From Glaciecola amylolytica (GTDB lineage Bacteria; Bacteroidota; Bacteroidia; Flavobacteriales_D; Crocinitomicaceae), in assembly GCA_003856375.1 (NCBI GenBank), contig CP034120.1, positions 2,046,001 to 2,110,000 on the forward strand: 64,000 bases of DNA, given 5' to 3'. The notes beneath the pieces are model-generated. The model ran no database searches, had not been told where the DNA came from, and saw nothing but the letters and a program-made list of their open reading frames with translations. Positions 54,388 to 62,679 of the stretch are shown here, piece by piece. Each line of letters starts with the position of its first letter. The first letter of the stretch is position 1. Position numbers and translations under genes: made by a program.

Positions 54388-56832
54388 ATGGCATCACAAA
54401 CACCCCAGGAAGAATTGATCGCAGTTGACTTTAATACCTTCAAATCGGAAGTATTGAAAGACTTTCATTTGGCAAGTATTTCAAGAGAAACCTCTTTGTT
54501 AGGGCGAAAAGAAGTTCTTACCGGAAAAGCAAAGTTTGGAATTTTCGGTGACGGAAAGGAATTGGCTCAAATTGCATTGGCAAAACAATTCAAGGACGGC
54601 GACTTCCGCTCAGGATATTACCGCGATCAAACCCTGATGATGGCTATTGACCAATTGAATGTGCGTGAGTATTTCTCAGGTTTATTCGGTCATACAGACG
54701 AAATTATCGAACCACAATCCGCTGGTCGCCAAATGGGCGGGCATTTCTCTACACGTAATCTGGACGAGAACGGAAATTGGAAAGATTTGACAAAACAAAA
54801 AAATTCATCCGCAGATATTTCACCAACTGCCGGGCAAATGCCGCGTTTACTTGGTTTGGCGCAAGCTTCCAAAGTATATCGTGAACACCCGACATTGAAA
54901 GACCTCGAAGCATTCAAAAAATTCTCCAACGGAGGAAATGAAGTTGCTTTCGGAACAATCGGTGATGCTTCCACTTCAGAAGGACCTTTCTGGGAAACCA
55001 TCAACGCAGCAGGAGTTTTACAGGTTCCGATGGTAATGTCCGTTTGGGACGACGGTTACGGAATTTCCGTTCCGCGTGAACATCAGACAACCAAAGGAAG
55101 TATTTCAGAAGCTTTGAGCGGAATGCAGCGCACAGCAGATTCCAATGGTTACGAAATTTTCGTGACAAAAGGCTGGGATTATGCTCATTTGTGTGAAACC
55201 TATGAAAAAGCAGTTGATTTAGCCCGCAGAGAACATATTCCTGTGTTGGTTCACGTAAAAGAAGTGAATCAGCCGCAAGGACATTCTACTTCCGGTTCGC
55301 ACGAGCGTTACAAAAACGAAGAGCGTTTGAAATGGGAATCCGAATTCGATTGTATCAACAAATTCAAAGAATGGATTCTGAACTTCGATGCAGACGGTCA
55401 GAAACTGGCAACAGAAGAAGAATTAGCTCAAATCGCAAGCGAAGCAAAAGCTTACGTGAACGAACAAAAGAAAGAAGCATGGGCTTTGTTTACGCAGGAT
55501 TTGAAACAAGATTTGGATCATGCTGTGGCAGTTTTGGAGAGTTTAGCTTCCGAAAGCCCGAACGGAGTTTTCATCAAAAAAGAAATCGAAGCATTGCAAA
55601 AAACCATGAATCCGATCCGCAAGGACGTTTTCAATACGGTTCGCAAAGTATTGCGCATGGTTCGCACCGAGAATTCGGCAGCAAAAACCGCTTTGATTTC
55701 CTGGTTGAAACAAGAAACAGCAAGCAATTACAATCGTTACAGCGATTATTTATACTCCAACTCCGAAAACAGCGCTTTGAAAGTGCAGGAAGTTGCTCCA
55801 ACTTACGGTTCGGACAATCGTCAGGAAGACGGAAGAATCATTCTTCGCGACAATTTCAAGGCAATCTTTGAAAAGTATCCTGAGTCATTGATCTTCGGAG
55901 AAGATGCCGGAAAAATCGGAGGTGTGAACCAATCGTTGGAAGGTTTGCAGGAAGAGTTCGGAACATTGCGCGTATCCGATGTCGGAATTCGTGAATGTAC
56001 GATTATCGGACAAGGAATCGGAATGGCGATGCGCGGACTGAGACCAATCGCAGAAATTCAATACCTGGATTATTTGCTTTACGGAATTCAGATCATGTCT
56101 GACGATTTGGCAACGGTTCAATACCGCACGAAAGGCGGACAAAAAGCTCCGTTGATCGTTTCTACCCGCGGACACCGTTTGGAAGGAATCTGGCACAGTG
56201 GTTCTCCGATGGGAATGATCATCAACTCCATTCGCGGAATTCATGTCTGCGTTCCGAGAAATATGACAAAAGCAGCAGGTTTTTACAATACTTTGATGCA
56301 GGCTGACGAACCGGCTTTGGTTATTGAGCCTTTGAACGGATACCGAATTAAAGAAGCTATGCCGACAAACATCGGTACTTTCACTACTCCGCTTGGAGTT
56401 CCTGAAATCGTTGCGGAAGGAACTGATTTGACAATCGTTTCTTACGGATCGACCTTCAACTTGTGTGAAGCAGCAGCAAAAACACTGACAGAAATGGGAG
56501 TTTCAGTTGAGTTGATCGACGCACAAACGCTTCTCCCTTTTGATATCAACGGAATGGTTGCAGAATCTTTGAAGAAAACAAACCGTTTGATGATTGTAGA
56601 CGAAGATGTCAGCTCAGGCGCAACGGCATTCCTGTTAGATCAGATTTTGGTGAAACAAGGCGGATACAACTTCCTGGATTCAGCTCCGGTAACTTTGAGT
56701 GCGAAAGATCACAGACCGGCTTACGGAACGGACGGAGATTATTTCTCCAAACCAAGCATCGATGATATTGTAGAGGCAGCTTATGGGATTATGAACGAGG
56801 CTGATCCGAACGCATTTCCTCCGATTTACTAA
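54388..56832 (+). CDS. Fused alpha/beta E1 component of a 2-oxoacid dehydrogenase
   Basis: 814 residues from ATG 54388 (MASQTPQEELIAVDF); the frame is open eight codons further up. The first ~370 residues are the E1 alpha part: a TPP motif GDASTSEGPFWETIN (GDG variant) and NDGYG-like sequence (VWDDGYGISVPREHQT). The rest is the beta part: FGEDAGKIGG, DVGIRECTIIGQGIGMAMRGLRPIAEIQY, then HSGSPMGM and the C-terminal LIDAQTLLPFDI. The fusion is typical of Bacteroidota branched-chain 2-oxoacid dehydrogenase E1, which decarboxylates 2-oxoacids from Val, Leu and Ile, feeding E2/E3. The E2 and E3 genes are not in the window. Substrate is inferred. Confidence 0.9.
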   Translation: MASQTPQEELIAVDFNTFKSEVLKDFHLASISRETSLLGRKEVLTGKAKFGIFGDGKELAQIALAKQFKDGDFRSGYYRDQTLMMAIDQLNVREYFSGLFGHTDEIIEPQSAGRQMGGHFSTRNLDENGNWKDLTKQKNSSADISPTAGQMPRLLGLAQASKVYREHPTLKDLEAFKKFSNGGNEVAFGTIGDASTSEGPFWETINAAGVLQVPMVMSVWDDGYGISVPREHQTTKGSISEALSGMQRTADSNGYEIFVTKGWDYAHLCETYEKAVDLARREHIPVLVHVKEVNQPQGHSTSGSHERYKNEERLKWESEFDCINKFKEWILNFDADGQKLATEEELAQIASEAKAYVNEQKKEAWALFTQDLKQDLDHAVAVLESLASESPNGVFIKKEIEALQKTMNPIRKDVFNTVRKVLRMVRTENSAAKTALISWLKQETASNYNRYSDYLYSNSENSALKVQEVAPTYGSDNRQEDGRIILRDNFKAIFEKYPESLIFGEDAGKIGGVNQSLEGLQEEFGTLRVSDVGIRECTIIGQGIGMAMRGLRPIAEIQYLDYLLYGIQIMSDDLATVQYRTKGGQKAPLIVSTRGHRLEGIWHSGSPMGMIINSIRGIHVCVPRNMTKAAGFYNTLMQADEPALVIEPLNGYRIKEAMPTNIGTFTTPLGVPEIVAEGTDLTIVSYGSTFNLCEAAAKTLTEMGVSVELIDAQTLLPFDINGMVAESLKKTNRLMIVDEDVSSGATAFLLDQILVKQGGYNFLDSAPVTLSAKDHRPAYGTDGDYFSKPSIDDIVEAAYGIMNEADPNAFPPIY

Positions 56833-56839
56833 TGGAAAT

Positions 56840-57238
56840 TTGAAACGATTCGCGGGCATATTGAGTATCCTGTTCGTAATAGCTTTGCTTTGGAAAGATA
56901 TTGCGGCATTCTCATGGAACATCTGGTTCTATAACAATCAGATCGAGCTCGCGGCAAAATATTGTGTCAATAAGAAAAAACCGATGCTTCATTGTGACGG
57001 TAAGTGTTATTTGGCCAGGCAACTGAAAAAATTGGAACAGGAAGAGAAAAAGAATCAACCTGTTCCAAAAATGCCTTTGAAACTGAAAGAAACCGTTTGG
57101 AATTTAGATTCTCAAATAAGTACTTCTTTCGAACGATCAGAAACCTGCATTCCGAAAGAAAATGCTTATTTCTTCTACCAAAACAAAGAATTGATTTCTT
57201 TTTCGGGGACTATTTTCCATCCACCAACTATCGGGTAA
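56840..57238 (+). CDS. Small membrane protein with GKCYL cysteine motif
   Basis: 132 residues from a TTG start 7 bases after the E1 stop; no ATG in this frame is near. One transmembrane helix (FAGILSILFVIALLW) is followed by YCVNKKKPMLHCDGKCYLARQLKKL, a conserved cysteine cluster that I recall from Bacteroidota proteins upstream of outer membrane and metal-related genes. The C-terminal half is soluble. The three clustered Cys could bind metal or form disulfides. It may be translationally coupled to the E1 gene, but more likely belongs with the 57474-58761 genes, although 235 bases separate them. Its function is unknown. Confidence 0.6.
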   Translation: MKRFAGILSILFVIALLWKDIAAFSWNIWFYNNQIELAAKYCVNKKKPMLHCDGKCYLARQLKKLEQEEKKNQPVPKMPLKLKETVWNLDSQISTSFERSETCIPKENAYFFYQNKELISFSGTIFHPPTIG

Positions 57239-57473
57239 CTCCATTTTTTGAATATTTCCTGCAGACAGCACCGATTACGCTGATTTTTTTGGTGTACCTT
57301 TTAAATTAATCGATAGCTTATCTGTGTATATTATTCATGGAATGAATATACGAAATGAATGTTGTTTTAAGAGCTCTCAAGGTTCCGCGCAATCAGCGTA
57401 ATACGTGGGCTAAAAATCACACCCTTCCTTTTTCGTATAGAACACATTTTAGAAATTAGTTAAATGCAAAATC

Positions 57474-58373
57474 ATGAAAAAAAGCATGCTCTTTTTCGTG
57501 TGTCTTGTGCTGTCCTCCTACAAAGCATATTCCTGTGATGTATGCGGATGCGGAGCTTTCAATTCCACTCAGGGATTGGGAACTCTGGCGCAAGGCAACC
57601 GAACGAGTATCGGATTGAATTATCAATACCGTTTATATAAAAGTCAGCACCCGAAAGTATTTGGGACTGGAATGGAAAGAAGTACGGATTACTTTCAACG
57701 CATCGATCTCACCGGACAAATCCGTCTGGCAAACAAATGGCAGCTGCAACTCAATGTTCCTTTCGGTTTCAACACACACATTGCAGACGATACCACATCC
57801 CGCAAAAACGGATTGGGAGATCCCATTCTGACAGTCAATTACTTTTTGTTCAATCGTCAGGATAGTCTTCAAACCCGTTTATTTCGCTGGATCATTGGCG
57901 CAGGAGTGAAAAGTCCGTTGGGAAAATTCACACAACCAAACGATACCGATCTGTATCTCTATCCCGGAACCGGAACCTTCGATGCAGTATTCCAAAACTC
58001 CTTCTTCTTTCAAAAAAAGAAATGGAGCTTGTTGCAAACCAGTCAGTACATTCTGCGCGGAGAAAACAAATACAAATACATTCCGGGTTCCCTGTTCAGC
58101 GCCAGTTTATTCGGACAATACAAATTCCGGACCTGGGGAATCTATGCCGGAGCGCAATATTCCTGGAGCGGGGTTGATTATCTGAACAGAAAACCCATCG
58201 CCAGTTCTCCTACTCAGGGCCAAATCCTCACCGGAATTATCGGTGCATCATTCCAGTGGAACTCCTGGATTATTCAGGGAAATTATCACATTCCTGTTGT
58301 TCAGAGTTTAGGAGACGGAAACTCGCACCAAAAAACCGCATTCAGTATTTCACTTAATTATTTTTTCAATTAG
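57474..58373 (+). CDS. Outer-membrane-type beta-barrel with CDVCGCG N-terminus
   Basis: 299 residues. A signal peptide (MLFFVCLVLSSYKAYS) is followed directly by CDVCGCGAF, a cysteine cluster at the start of the mature protein. The remainder alternates aromatic and polar residues in beta strands (SIGLNYQYRLYK, WQLQLNVPFGFNTHI, YKFRTWGIYAGAQYSW), and the end is GISLNYFF-like, as expected for an outer-membrane barrel of the transporter/MetA type. The three Cys resemble metal-binding motifs in Bacteroidota barrels I recall from copper and heme clusters. Start of an operon with the lipoprotein that follows by 1 base. Confidence 0.7.
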   Translation: MKKSMLFFVCLVLSSYKAYSCDVCGCGAFNSTQGLGTLAQGNRTSIGLNYQYRLYKSQHPKVFGTGMERSTDYFQRIDLTGQIRLANKWQLQLNVPFGFNTHIADDTTSRKNGLGDPILTVNYFLFNRQDSLQTRLFRWIIGAGVKSPLGKFTQPNDTDLYLYPGTGTFDAVFQNSFFFQKKKWSLLQTSQYILRGENKYKYIPGSLFSASLFGQYKFRTWGIYAGAQYSWSGVDYLNRKPIASSPTQGQILTGIIGASFQWNSWIIQGNYHIPVVQSLGDGNSHQKTAFSISLNYFFN

Positions 58374-58374
58374 T

Positions 58375-58761
58375 ATGAAACCAATATTATTAGTCGTTCT
58401 TGCAGGAAGTTTTAGTTTGTTCTCCTGTAAAAAAGAAAAAAAATCAGAGCCTGAAAAAGTTTCGGCTGTCGTTACGCTCACCAACCCACATGAAGGCGAT
58501 ACCATTCAGGGAAATTTCACCATAAACGGAAGCATTTCCGGGACCGCAAATCTGCACGGATATCAGATCACGATTACCAACACCACAAATGATTCGATCA
58601 TTTATCAGAATGAAATTCACGATCATTTGGCTGATTTCACGGTAAACCAAGCGGTAAATCATGGTTTTTCAAGCTATACCCCGCTCAAACTGGATTTGGT
58701 AGTGGCTTTGGATCACGATGGAAATACAGCATCAAAATCTGTTCAGTTTACTGTACATTGA
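58375..58761 (+). CDS. DUF4625-like periplasmic lipoprotein
   Basis: 128 residues. The signal sequence MKPILLVVLAGSFSLFSC ends in a lipobox (LFSC) and is followed by KKEKKSEPEKV. The mature part is an Ig-like beta fold (VTLTNPHEGDTIQGNFTINGSISGTANLHGYQI, EIHDHLADFTVNQAVNH) resembling DUF4625. Histidines (DHLA, NHGF, LDHDGN) are frequent, so metal binding is possible. Its start lies 2 bases from the end of the barrel gene, indicating an operon. Confidence 0.65.
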   Translation: MKPILLVVLAGSFSLFSCKKEKKSEPEKVSAVVTLTNPHEGDTIQGNFTINGSISGTANLHGYQITITNTTNDSIIYQNEIHDHLADFTVNQAVNHGFSSYTPLKLDLVVALDHDGNTASKSVQFTVH

Positions 58762-58849
58762 TCAGGTCTTTTGAAAAACAGTGGGGACACTATGCATCGC
58801 GTCTCCACTGTTCTTTACTCCATCATTTTTTTATTTACTTTTACCGACC

Positions 58850-59494
58850 ATGACAAAAAAAGAAAAAGCACAATACGTTATTGAAGAATTGGAGAAATGT
58901 TATCCGGAAACACCCGTTCCCCTGGATCACTGGAGTCCTTATACCTTATTGATTGCTGTTCTTTTATCGGCTCAATGTACGGATGAACGCGTCAATAAAA
59001 TCACTCCGATTTTGTTCAGACGTGCTTCCCGGCCGCAGGACATGATTAAACTTTCTGTAGAAGAAATTCGTGATATCATCAAACCTTGCGGACTTTCTCC
59101 AAGAAAATCTCAGGCTATTTACGATTTGTCGCACATGATCATTGATCTGCACGGTGGCGAAGTTCCTCAAAGTTTCGAAGCTTTGGAGGAAATGCCGGGA
59201 GTTGGTCACAAAACGGCTTCCGTGGTTATGTCTCAGGCATTTGGTGTTCCAGCCTTCCCGGTCGATACGCACATTCATCGTTTGCTGACCCGATGGGGCC
59301 TTACGAGTGGAAAAAACGTAGAAGAAACCGAACGTGACGCGAAAAAACTCTTTCCGAAAGAATTGTGGAATAAACTTCATCTGCAGATTATTTTCTATGG
59401 TCGAAGTCACTCTCCTGCCCGCTCTCCAAAGCGCGATGTGGATTATATCACTGCAAAAATCGGAACGAAGAAGGCTTTGGAGGAATTGAAGTAA
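58850..59494 (+). CDS. nth: Endonuclease III family, lacking the Fe-S cluster cysteines
   Basis: 214 residues from ATG 58850 (MTKKEKAQYVIEELEKCYP); the upstream frame is not coding-like. The helix-hairpin-helix and catalytic Lys are in MPGVGHKTASVV, and the catalytic Asp is in FPVDTHIHRL. In E. coli Nth four cysteines after HGRYTC bind a [4Fe-4S] cluster; here the region reads FYGRSHSPARSPKRDVDYI and contains no cysteine. It should still act as a DNA glycosylase/AP lyase on oxidised pyrimidines. It follows the lipoprotein gene on the same strand by 88 bases. Confidence 0.9.
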   Translation: MTKKEKAQYVIEELEKCYPETPVPLDHWSPYTLLIAVLLSAQCTDERVNKITPILFRRASRPQDMIKLSVEEIRDIIKPCGLSPRKSQAIYDLSHMIIDLHGGEVPQSFEALEEMPGVGHKTASVVMSQAFGVPAFPVDTHIHRLLTRWGLTSGKNVEETERDAKKLFPKELWNKLHLQIIFYGRSHSPARSPKRDVDYITAKIGTKKALEELK

Positions 59495-59533
59495 GGCTTT
59501 GTCGCTTTGTGAACCTCTGCTTTATCAGAAGTT

Positions 59534-59776
59534 TTATCCGTTGCATAACCGTTAAAAACCTTTAGAGGTGCGGTATCACTGAGTTTCAGAAAATCTGATA
59601 GATTCTCTAATGAGTTCAAACCTATTAAAAAGATAAATAGATATGCATCTATTTCCCCAGCGGCAGCAAGGGATACAGCGGGCAAAAGCCAGAATTAGAT
59701 TATACTTCCCATATTTATCCGTTGCGTAACCGTTAAAAACAGTTAGAGGCCCAGTATCAGTGAGTTTCAGGAAATC
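59534..59776. repeat. Direct repeat pair, 62 bp, spacing 181 bp
   Basis: Both copies (59534-59595, 59715-59776) contain TTATCCGTTGC, TAACCGTTAAAAAC, TTAGAGG, GTATCA and GAGTTTCAG, with about nine differences overall. They are in the same orientation and outside any gene. Confidence 0.7.
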
Positions 59777-59808
59777 AAGCCTAAATTACCTGACAATTCC
59801 AAACAAAA

Positions 59809-59834
59809 AAAGCGCAGAAAATATCCGCGCCTTT
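59809..59834 (-). terminator. Terminator of the secreted unknown gene
   Basis: AAAGCGC (59809-59815) and GCGCCTTT (59827-59834) form a short stem, followed on the minus strand by TTTTTTTG. Confidence 0.6.
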
Positions 59835-59856
59835 AGTTTCAATACCCTCGACTCTC

Positions 59857-61326
59857 TTAATAAGTAATCGTCAAGAATTGCTCCAGATTTTTTCCAGTGA
59901 GAGAATACCGTACAATAAGCTTTTTATTCTTATTGTAAAGAACAGCTGTCGGAATAAATTTCTCCGACGGGTTTGGAATCAATTTACTTGACAATTCAGT
60001 TCCTGTTTCCAAATCCAATACACGCTCAGACAGAGATACCGTTTTACCACTTACGGGAGAATTAATCGCTTTATAAGCATAAGTCCCCGTTTCAAATGAC
60101 TTTATGAAATCCTGAACAAGAAGATGCACTTTGTTTTCAGAAATATAGAAATTGGCATCTCTGTAAAGTCCGTTTGAAGTATATGGCAGCATTTTTTGCC
60201 AGATCATTTTTCCTTCAGGTGAAAGCACAAACATCATTTTACTGTTTTCCATTTCTCCAATGTATTTCCCCAAAGAAGTTGCTACAAAAAAGACATTTCC
60301 GTTTTCTAAAAAACGAATATTTGAATATTGACGGTACGTCAACCATTTGTTCAGTTCACACTTCTCAGGTTTCAATCCCGCAGACTCCAGGCATTTTTTC
60401 ATGTTCTCATCCAGAAAATCGGTAAATGAGAAATCGTGTTTTTCGTGGGAAATCACAACTCCTTCCTTATTCCATTTCAGAAATACATATCCGATTCCTT
60501 TAATAAAGGATGACTCAGGATTCGAATTCGGTTCTTTCGCTGTAATAAACAATCCTTTCAATTGTTTGGATGCATCATCATAATTAAAACGTGCTGCCTG
60601 AACAGCCATACTTTCCGGGATTTCCGGGCTAATTATATCAGGATCATTCCCTTCCGGGTCTGTGATAACAAAAAGCAAAGATGATCTTCTCGGTGTTGAT
60701 CCGAAGAATTTTGATTTCACCTTCTCATCAACTGAAACAGTCATTAATACATTTCGGTTGTCGTCAATCTCCATGGAGCTCAAACTAACACTGTTATCCT
60801 TGAACATTTCATACTCTCTGCTCCAAAGAACCTGTAAATCCAAACTAATCCGATACAACTTTATTCCCGAAAACAAATAGAATCCGTCTTCGTCACCTTT
60901 TACAAACTTACATCCTGTATCATTCAGCTCTAAATGCTCTCCAACCTCCTTCAGAGTATTCATATCGCGTTTAATCACACCCAGCAGTTTATAGTCTGTT
61001 GACAGATAAACTTCATAAATATGACCTCCTTCAACAAACAATCTTGTTAAAGACATCGGAGAGTTTGAATTAAATTCCGTTTTAGCTTTGAATGTTTTCT
61101 TTTTCTCCTCCGGATTTTTCGTGTTTACAGTGATGTATTCAGCAGTTACAACGCTGTTCATAGGGTTTATCAGCTGATTGCAATAGATCATTTTGTCTTC
61201 AGTTGCACCAACAAATTCTTCACGAACCTCTGGCAATTCTGCTGAAATTGTGGATTCCTGAGAAATACTTCGGTGGGCAAAACTCAAGAAGAATAATGCA
61301 CAGGTGATGATATAAGTGTTTTTCAT
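59857..61326 (-). CDS. Secreted protein of unknown function, propeller-like
   Basis: 489 residues from ATG 61326, which starts a signal peptide (MKNTYIITCALFFLSFAHRS to ISQ). The frame is open seven codons further upstream. The mature sequence is full of short beta strands with repeated YEVYLSTDYKL, GDEDGFYLFSGIKLYRI and NVFFVATSLGKYIGE-like units, suggesting a beta-propeller. No catalytic or T9SS motif is visible; export to periplasm or surface is likely. Not recognised. Confidence 0.65.
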   Translation of the reverse strand: MKNTYIITCALFFLSFAHRSISQESTISAELPEVREEFVGATEDKMIYCNQLINPMNSVVTAEYITVNTKNPEEKKKTFKAKTEFNSNSPMSLTRLFVEGGHIYEVYLSTDYKLLGVIKRDMNTLKEVGEHLELNDTGCKFVKGDEDGFYLFSGIKLYRISLDLQVLWSREYEMFKDNSVSLSSMEIDDNRNVLMTVSVDEKVKSKFFGSTPRRSSLLFVITDPEGNDPDIISPEIPESMAVQAARFNYDDASKQLKGLFITAKEPNSNPESSFIKGIGYVFLKWNKEGVVISHEKHDFSFTDFLDENMKKCLESAGLKPEKCELNKWLTYRQYSNIRFLENGNVFFVATSLGKYIGEMENSKMMFVLSPEGKMIWQKMLPYTSNGLYRDANFYISENKVHLLVQDFIKSFETGTYAYKAINSPVSGKTVSLSERVLDLETGTELSSKLIPNPSEKFIPTAVLYNKNKKLIVRYSLTGKNLEQFLTITY

Positions 61327-61935
61327 TAAATTGATTTTTAGGCGCAAACTTACTTCAAATAATTCAAATGTGATTAAAACCTGATGTTTTCCAGCCCTGT
61401 ATACATTTGCAAGGGGATTCCGGTAGAAATCATTTTGATTTGGGAAATGAGATGTTTCATAATCAAAGCATCAATCTCAAATTTGCAATATCGCAATATT
61501 ACGAACCCACCTCAAGTTTAGCATTACACAAACAAATTTAAACAACTGATTATCAACAAACAAAACCATGGATTATCCGAGAATTTAGTTGATCCATTTC
61601 CACCACTTCTCTAATGGCATTTCCCCTCAGAATGAATGGATTACATCACCATAAAATCAGAGTAAAAAATTGGATAATTTGAAATAATGAAAGTTTTTCT
61701 CTCTTTGAGACTTCAATAATTAACCTTATGCTATTCCTTATCATCTTATCTCCCTATCACTGTATCCTGTAAATTAAGGATTCCTTAAAATATCTCCTGT
61801 CAGAATCCAAAATTTAAAAGCAATCATTTTTTTTGTTAGTTTCAACTATTCAAAATCACCACGTTTACAGAATCTTCTTCCTGATTTTATTTCTGAGATG
61901 ATTTCTACTAAGTGGTATAAAAACAAGAATCACTC
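61327..61935. other. Intergenic region with dispersed repeat copy B
   Basis: 609 bases. They hold copy B of the 86-bp element (61478-61560), and TCCGAGAATTTAGTTGAT at 61577, which shares TCCGAGAATTTAGTT with the region near 1379 upstream of the quinoprotein cluster. No reading frame of note was seen. No clear promoter was recognised for the 61936 gene. Confidence 0.55.
61478..61560. repeat. 86-bp dispersed AT-rich repeat, copy B
   Basis: CAAATTTGCAATATCGCAAT then ATTACGAACC are identical to copy A (23540-23625); the remainder, including TTACACAAACAAA and GATTATCAA, is diverged. Core CGCAATATTACG is at 61492-61503. Confidence 0.7.
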
Positions 61936-62637
61936 ATGAAACTGACAAATTATTTAAAAGACGCCGGATACGATTTGATCGAAGGTCCGATTCGAAATCA
62001 AAAACCGTTACAGTTGTGGCTGAAACAGGATTTGAATGAAGCCGAATTGTATTATTCCGATATTAATCATGCATTTACGAGTTCGGTGGCGTTGAACATT
62101 GAAGAGGATGCAGCTTTGTCTGTTGACACTACCAAAACCGACGAATACAATTTCAATATCGGGATTTCCTTACTGGAAGACATTTTAAAATCAATCGGTA
62201 TGGGATCATTTGAAGTTTCAGCCAATATCAAATCGGGAAAGAAAGTAACAATCAGCTACAACAATTCCGTTACACGCGTCATTCCTCTGGGAGAAATCAC
62301 GGATTACCTGGCAACGGCAGATTTCAAACACGTCAATCCGGTTTTGCTCAAGAATGCCAATCGCAACAACATTCTGATTATCACAGGAGTCGTAATGGCT
62401 AAGAATTTGAATGTAGAAATTGAAACTGATTTTAATGTCGATGCAGGAGTTGTGGCTTCACTCAATCAAGCGGCAGAAGGAAAACTGGATTTTACTTCCA
62501 AATCAGAACAAACCTTGAAAATGGTTTCCAATGCCAATTCCCTTTTCCCGATAGCAGTAAAAGCGAGCCGTATTCAATTCGAAAAAGGAATTTTTAAAGG
62601 ATTGAAACTGGTTACGGACAACCGCAACTTTTTTTAA
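61936..62637 (+). CDS. Gasdermin-like pore-forming candidate
   Basis: 233 residues, no signal peptide, no membrane helix and no cysteine. Motif order reminds me of bacterial gasdermins: a short start MKLTNYLKDAGYDLIEGP, KPLQLWLKQD, a NIGISLLEDILKSIGMGSF block, IPLGEITDYLATADF, ILIITGVVMAKNLNVEIE and the C-terminal LFPIAVKASRIQFEKGIFKGLKL. Amphipathic strand pairs fill the rest. Bacterial gasdermins are ~260 residues with a short C-terminal inhibitory peptide cleaved by a neighbouring protease and often a palmitoylated N-terminal Cys. Here the cysteine is absent, the end is short, and no protease gene is adjacent. It may be a stripped or non-lytic relative, or another beta-rich family. The match is from memory, so the call is tentative. 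Confidence 0.45.
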   Translation: MKLTNYLKDAGYDLIEGPIRNQKPLQLWLKQDLNEAELYYSDINHAFTSSVALNIEEDAALSVDTTKTDEYNFNIGISLLEDILKSIGMGSFEVSANIKSGKKVTISYNNSVTRVIPLGEITDYLATADFKHVNPVLLKNANRNNILIITGVVMAKNLNVEIETDFNVDAGVVASLNQAAEGKLDFTSKSEQTLKMVSNANSLFPIAVKASRIQFEKGIFKGLKLVTDNRNFF

Positions 62638-62679
62638 ATTAATAGATCAAATGGTGGCTGAGCAAAGTTGAAGCCGCCA

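Larger units (their letters stand above)
59495..59856. other. Intergenic region with duplicated 62-bp repeat
   Basis: 362 bases with no gene. They contain the direct repeats at 59534-59595 and 59715-59776 and the terminator of the following minus-strand gene (59809-59834). Downstream of each repeat the sequence differs. Confidence 0.6.

Noticed and set aside
57004-57309. Frame overlapping the GKCYL protein
   Set aside because: It is a shadow of the 56840 frame, which has the membrane helix and cysteine motif.
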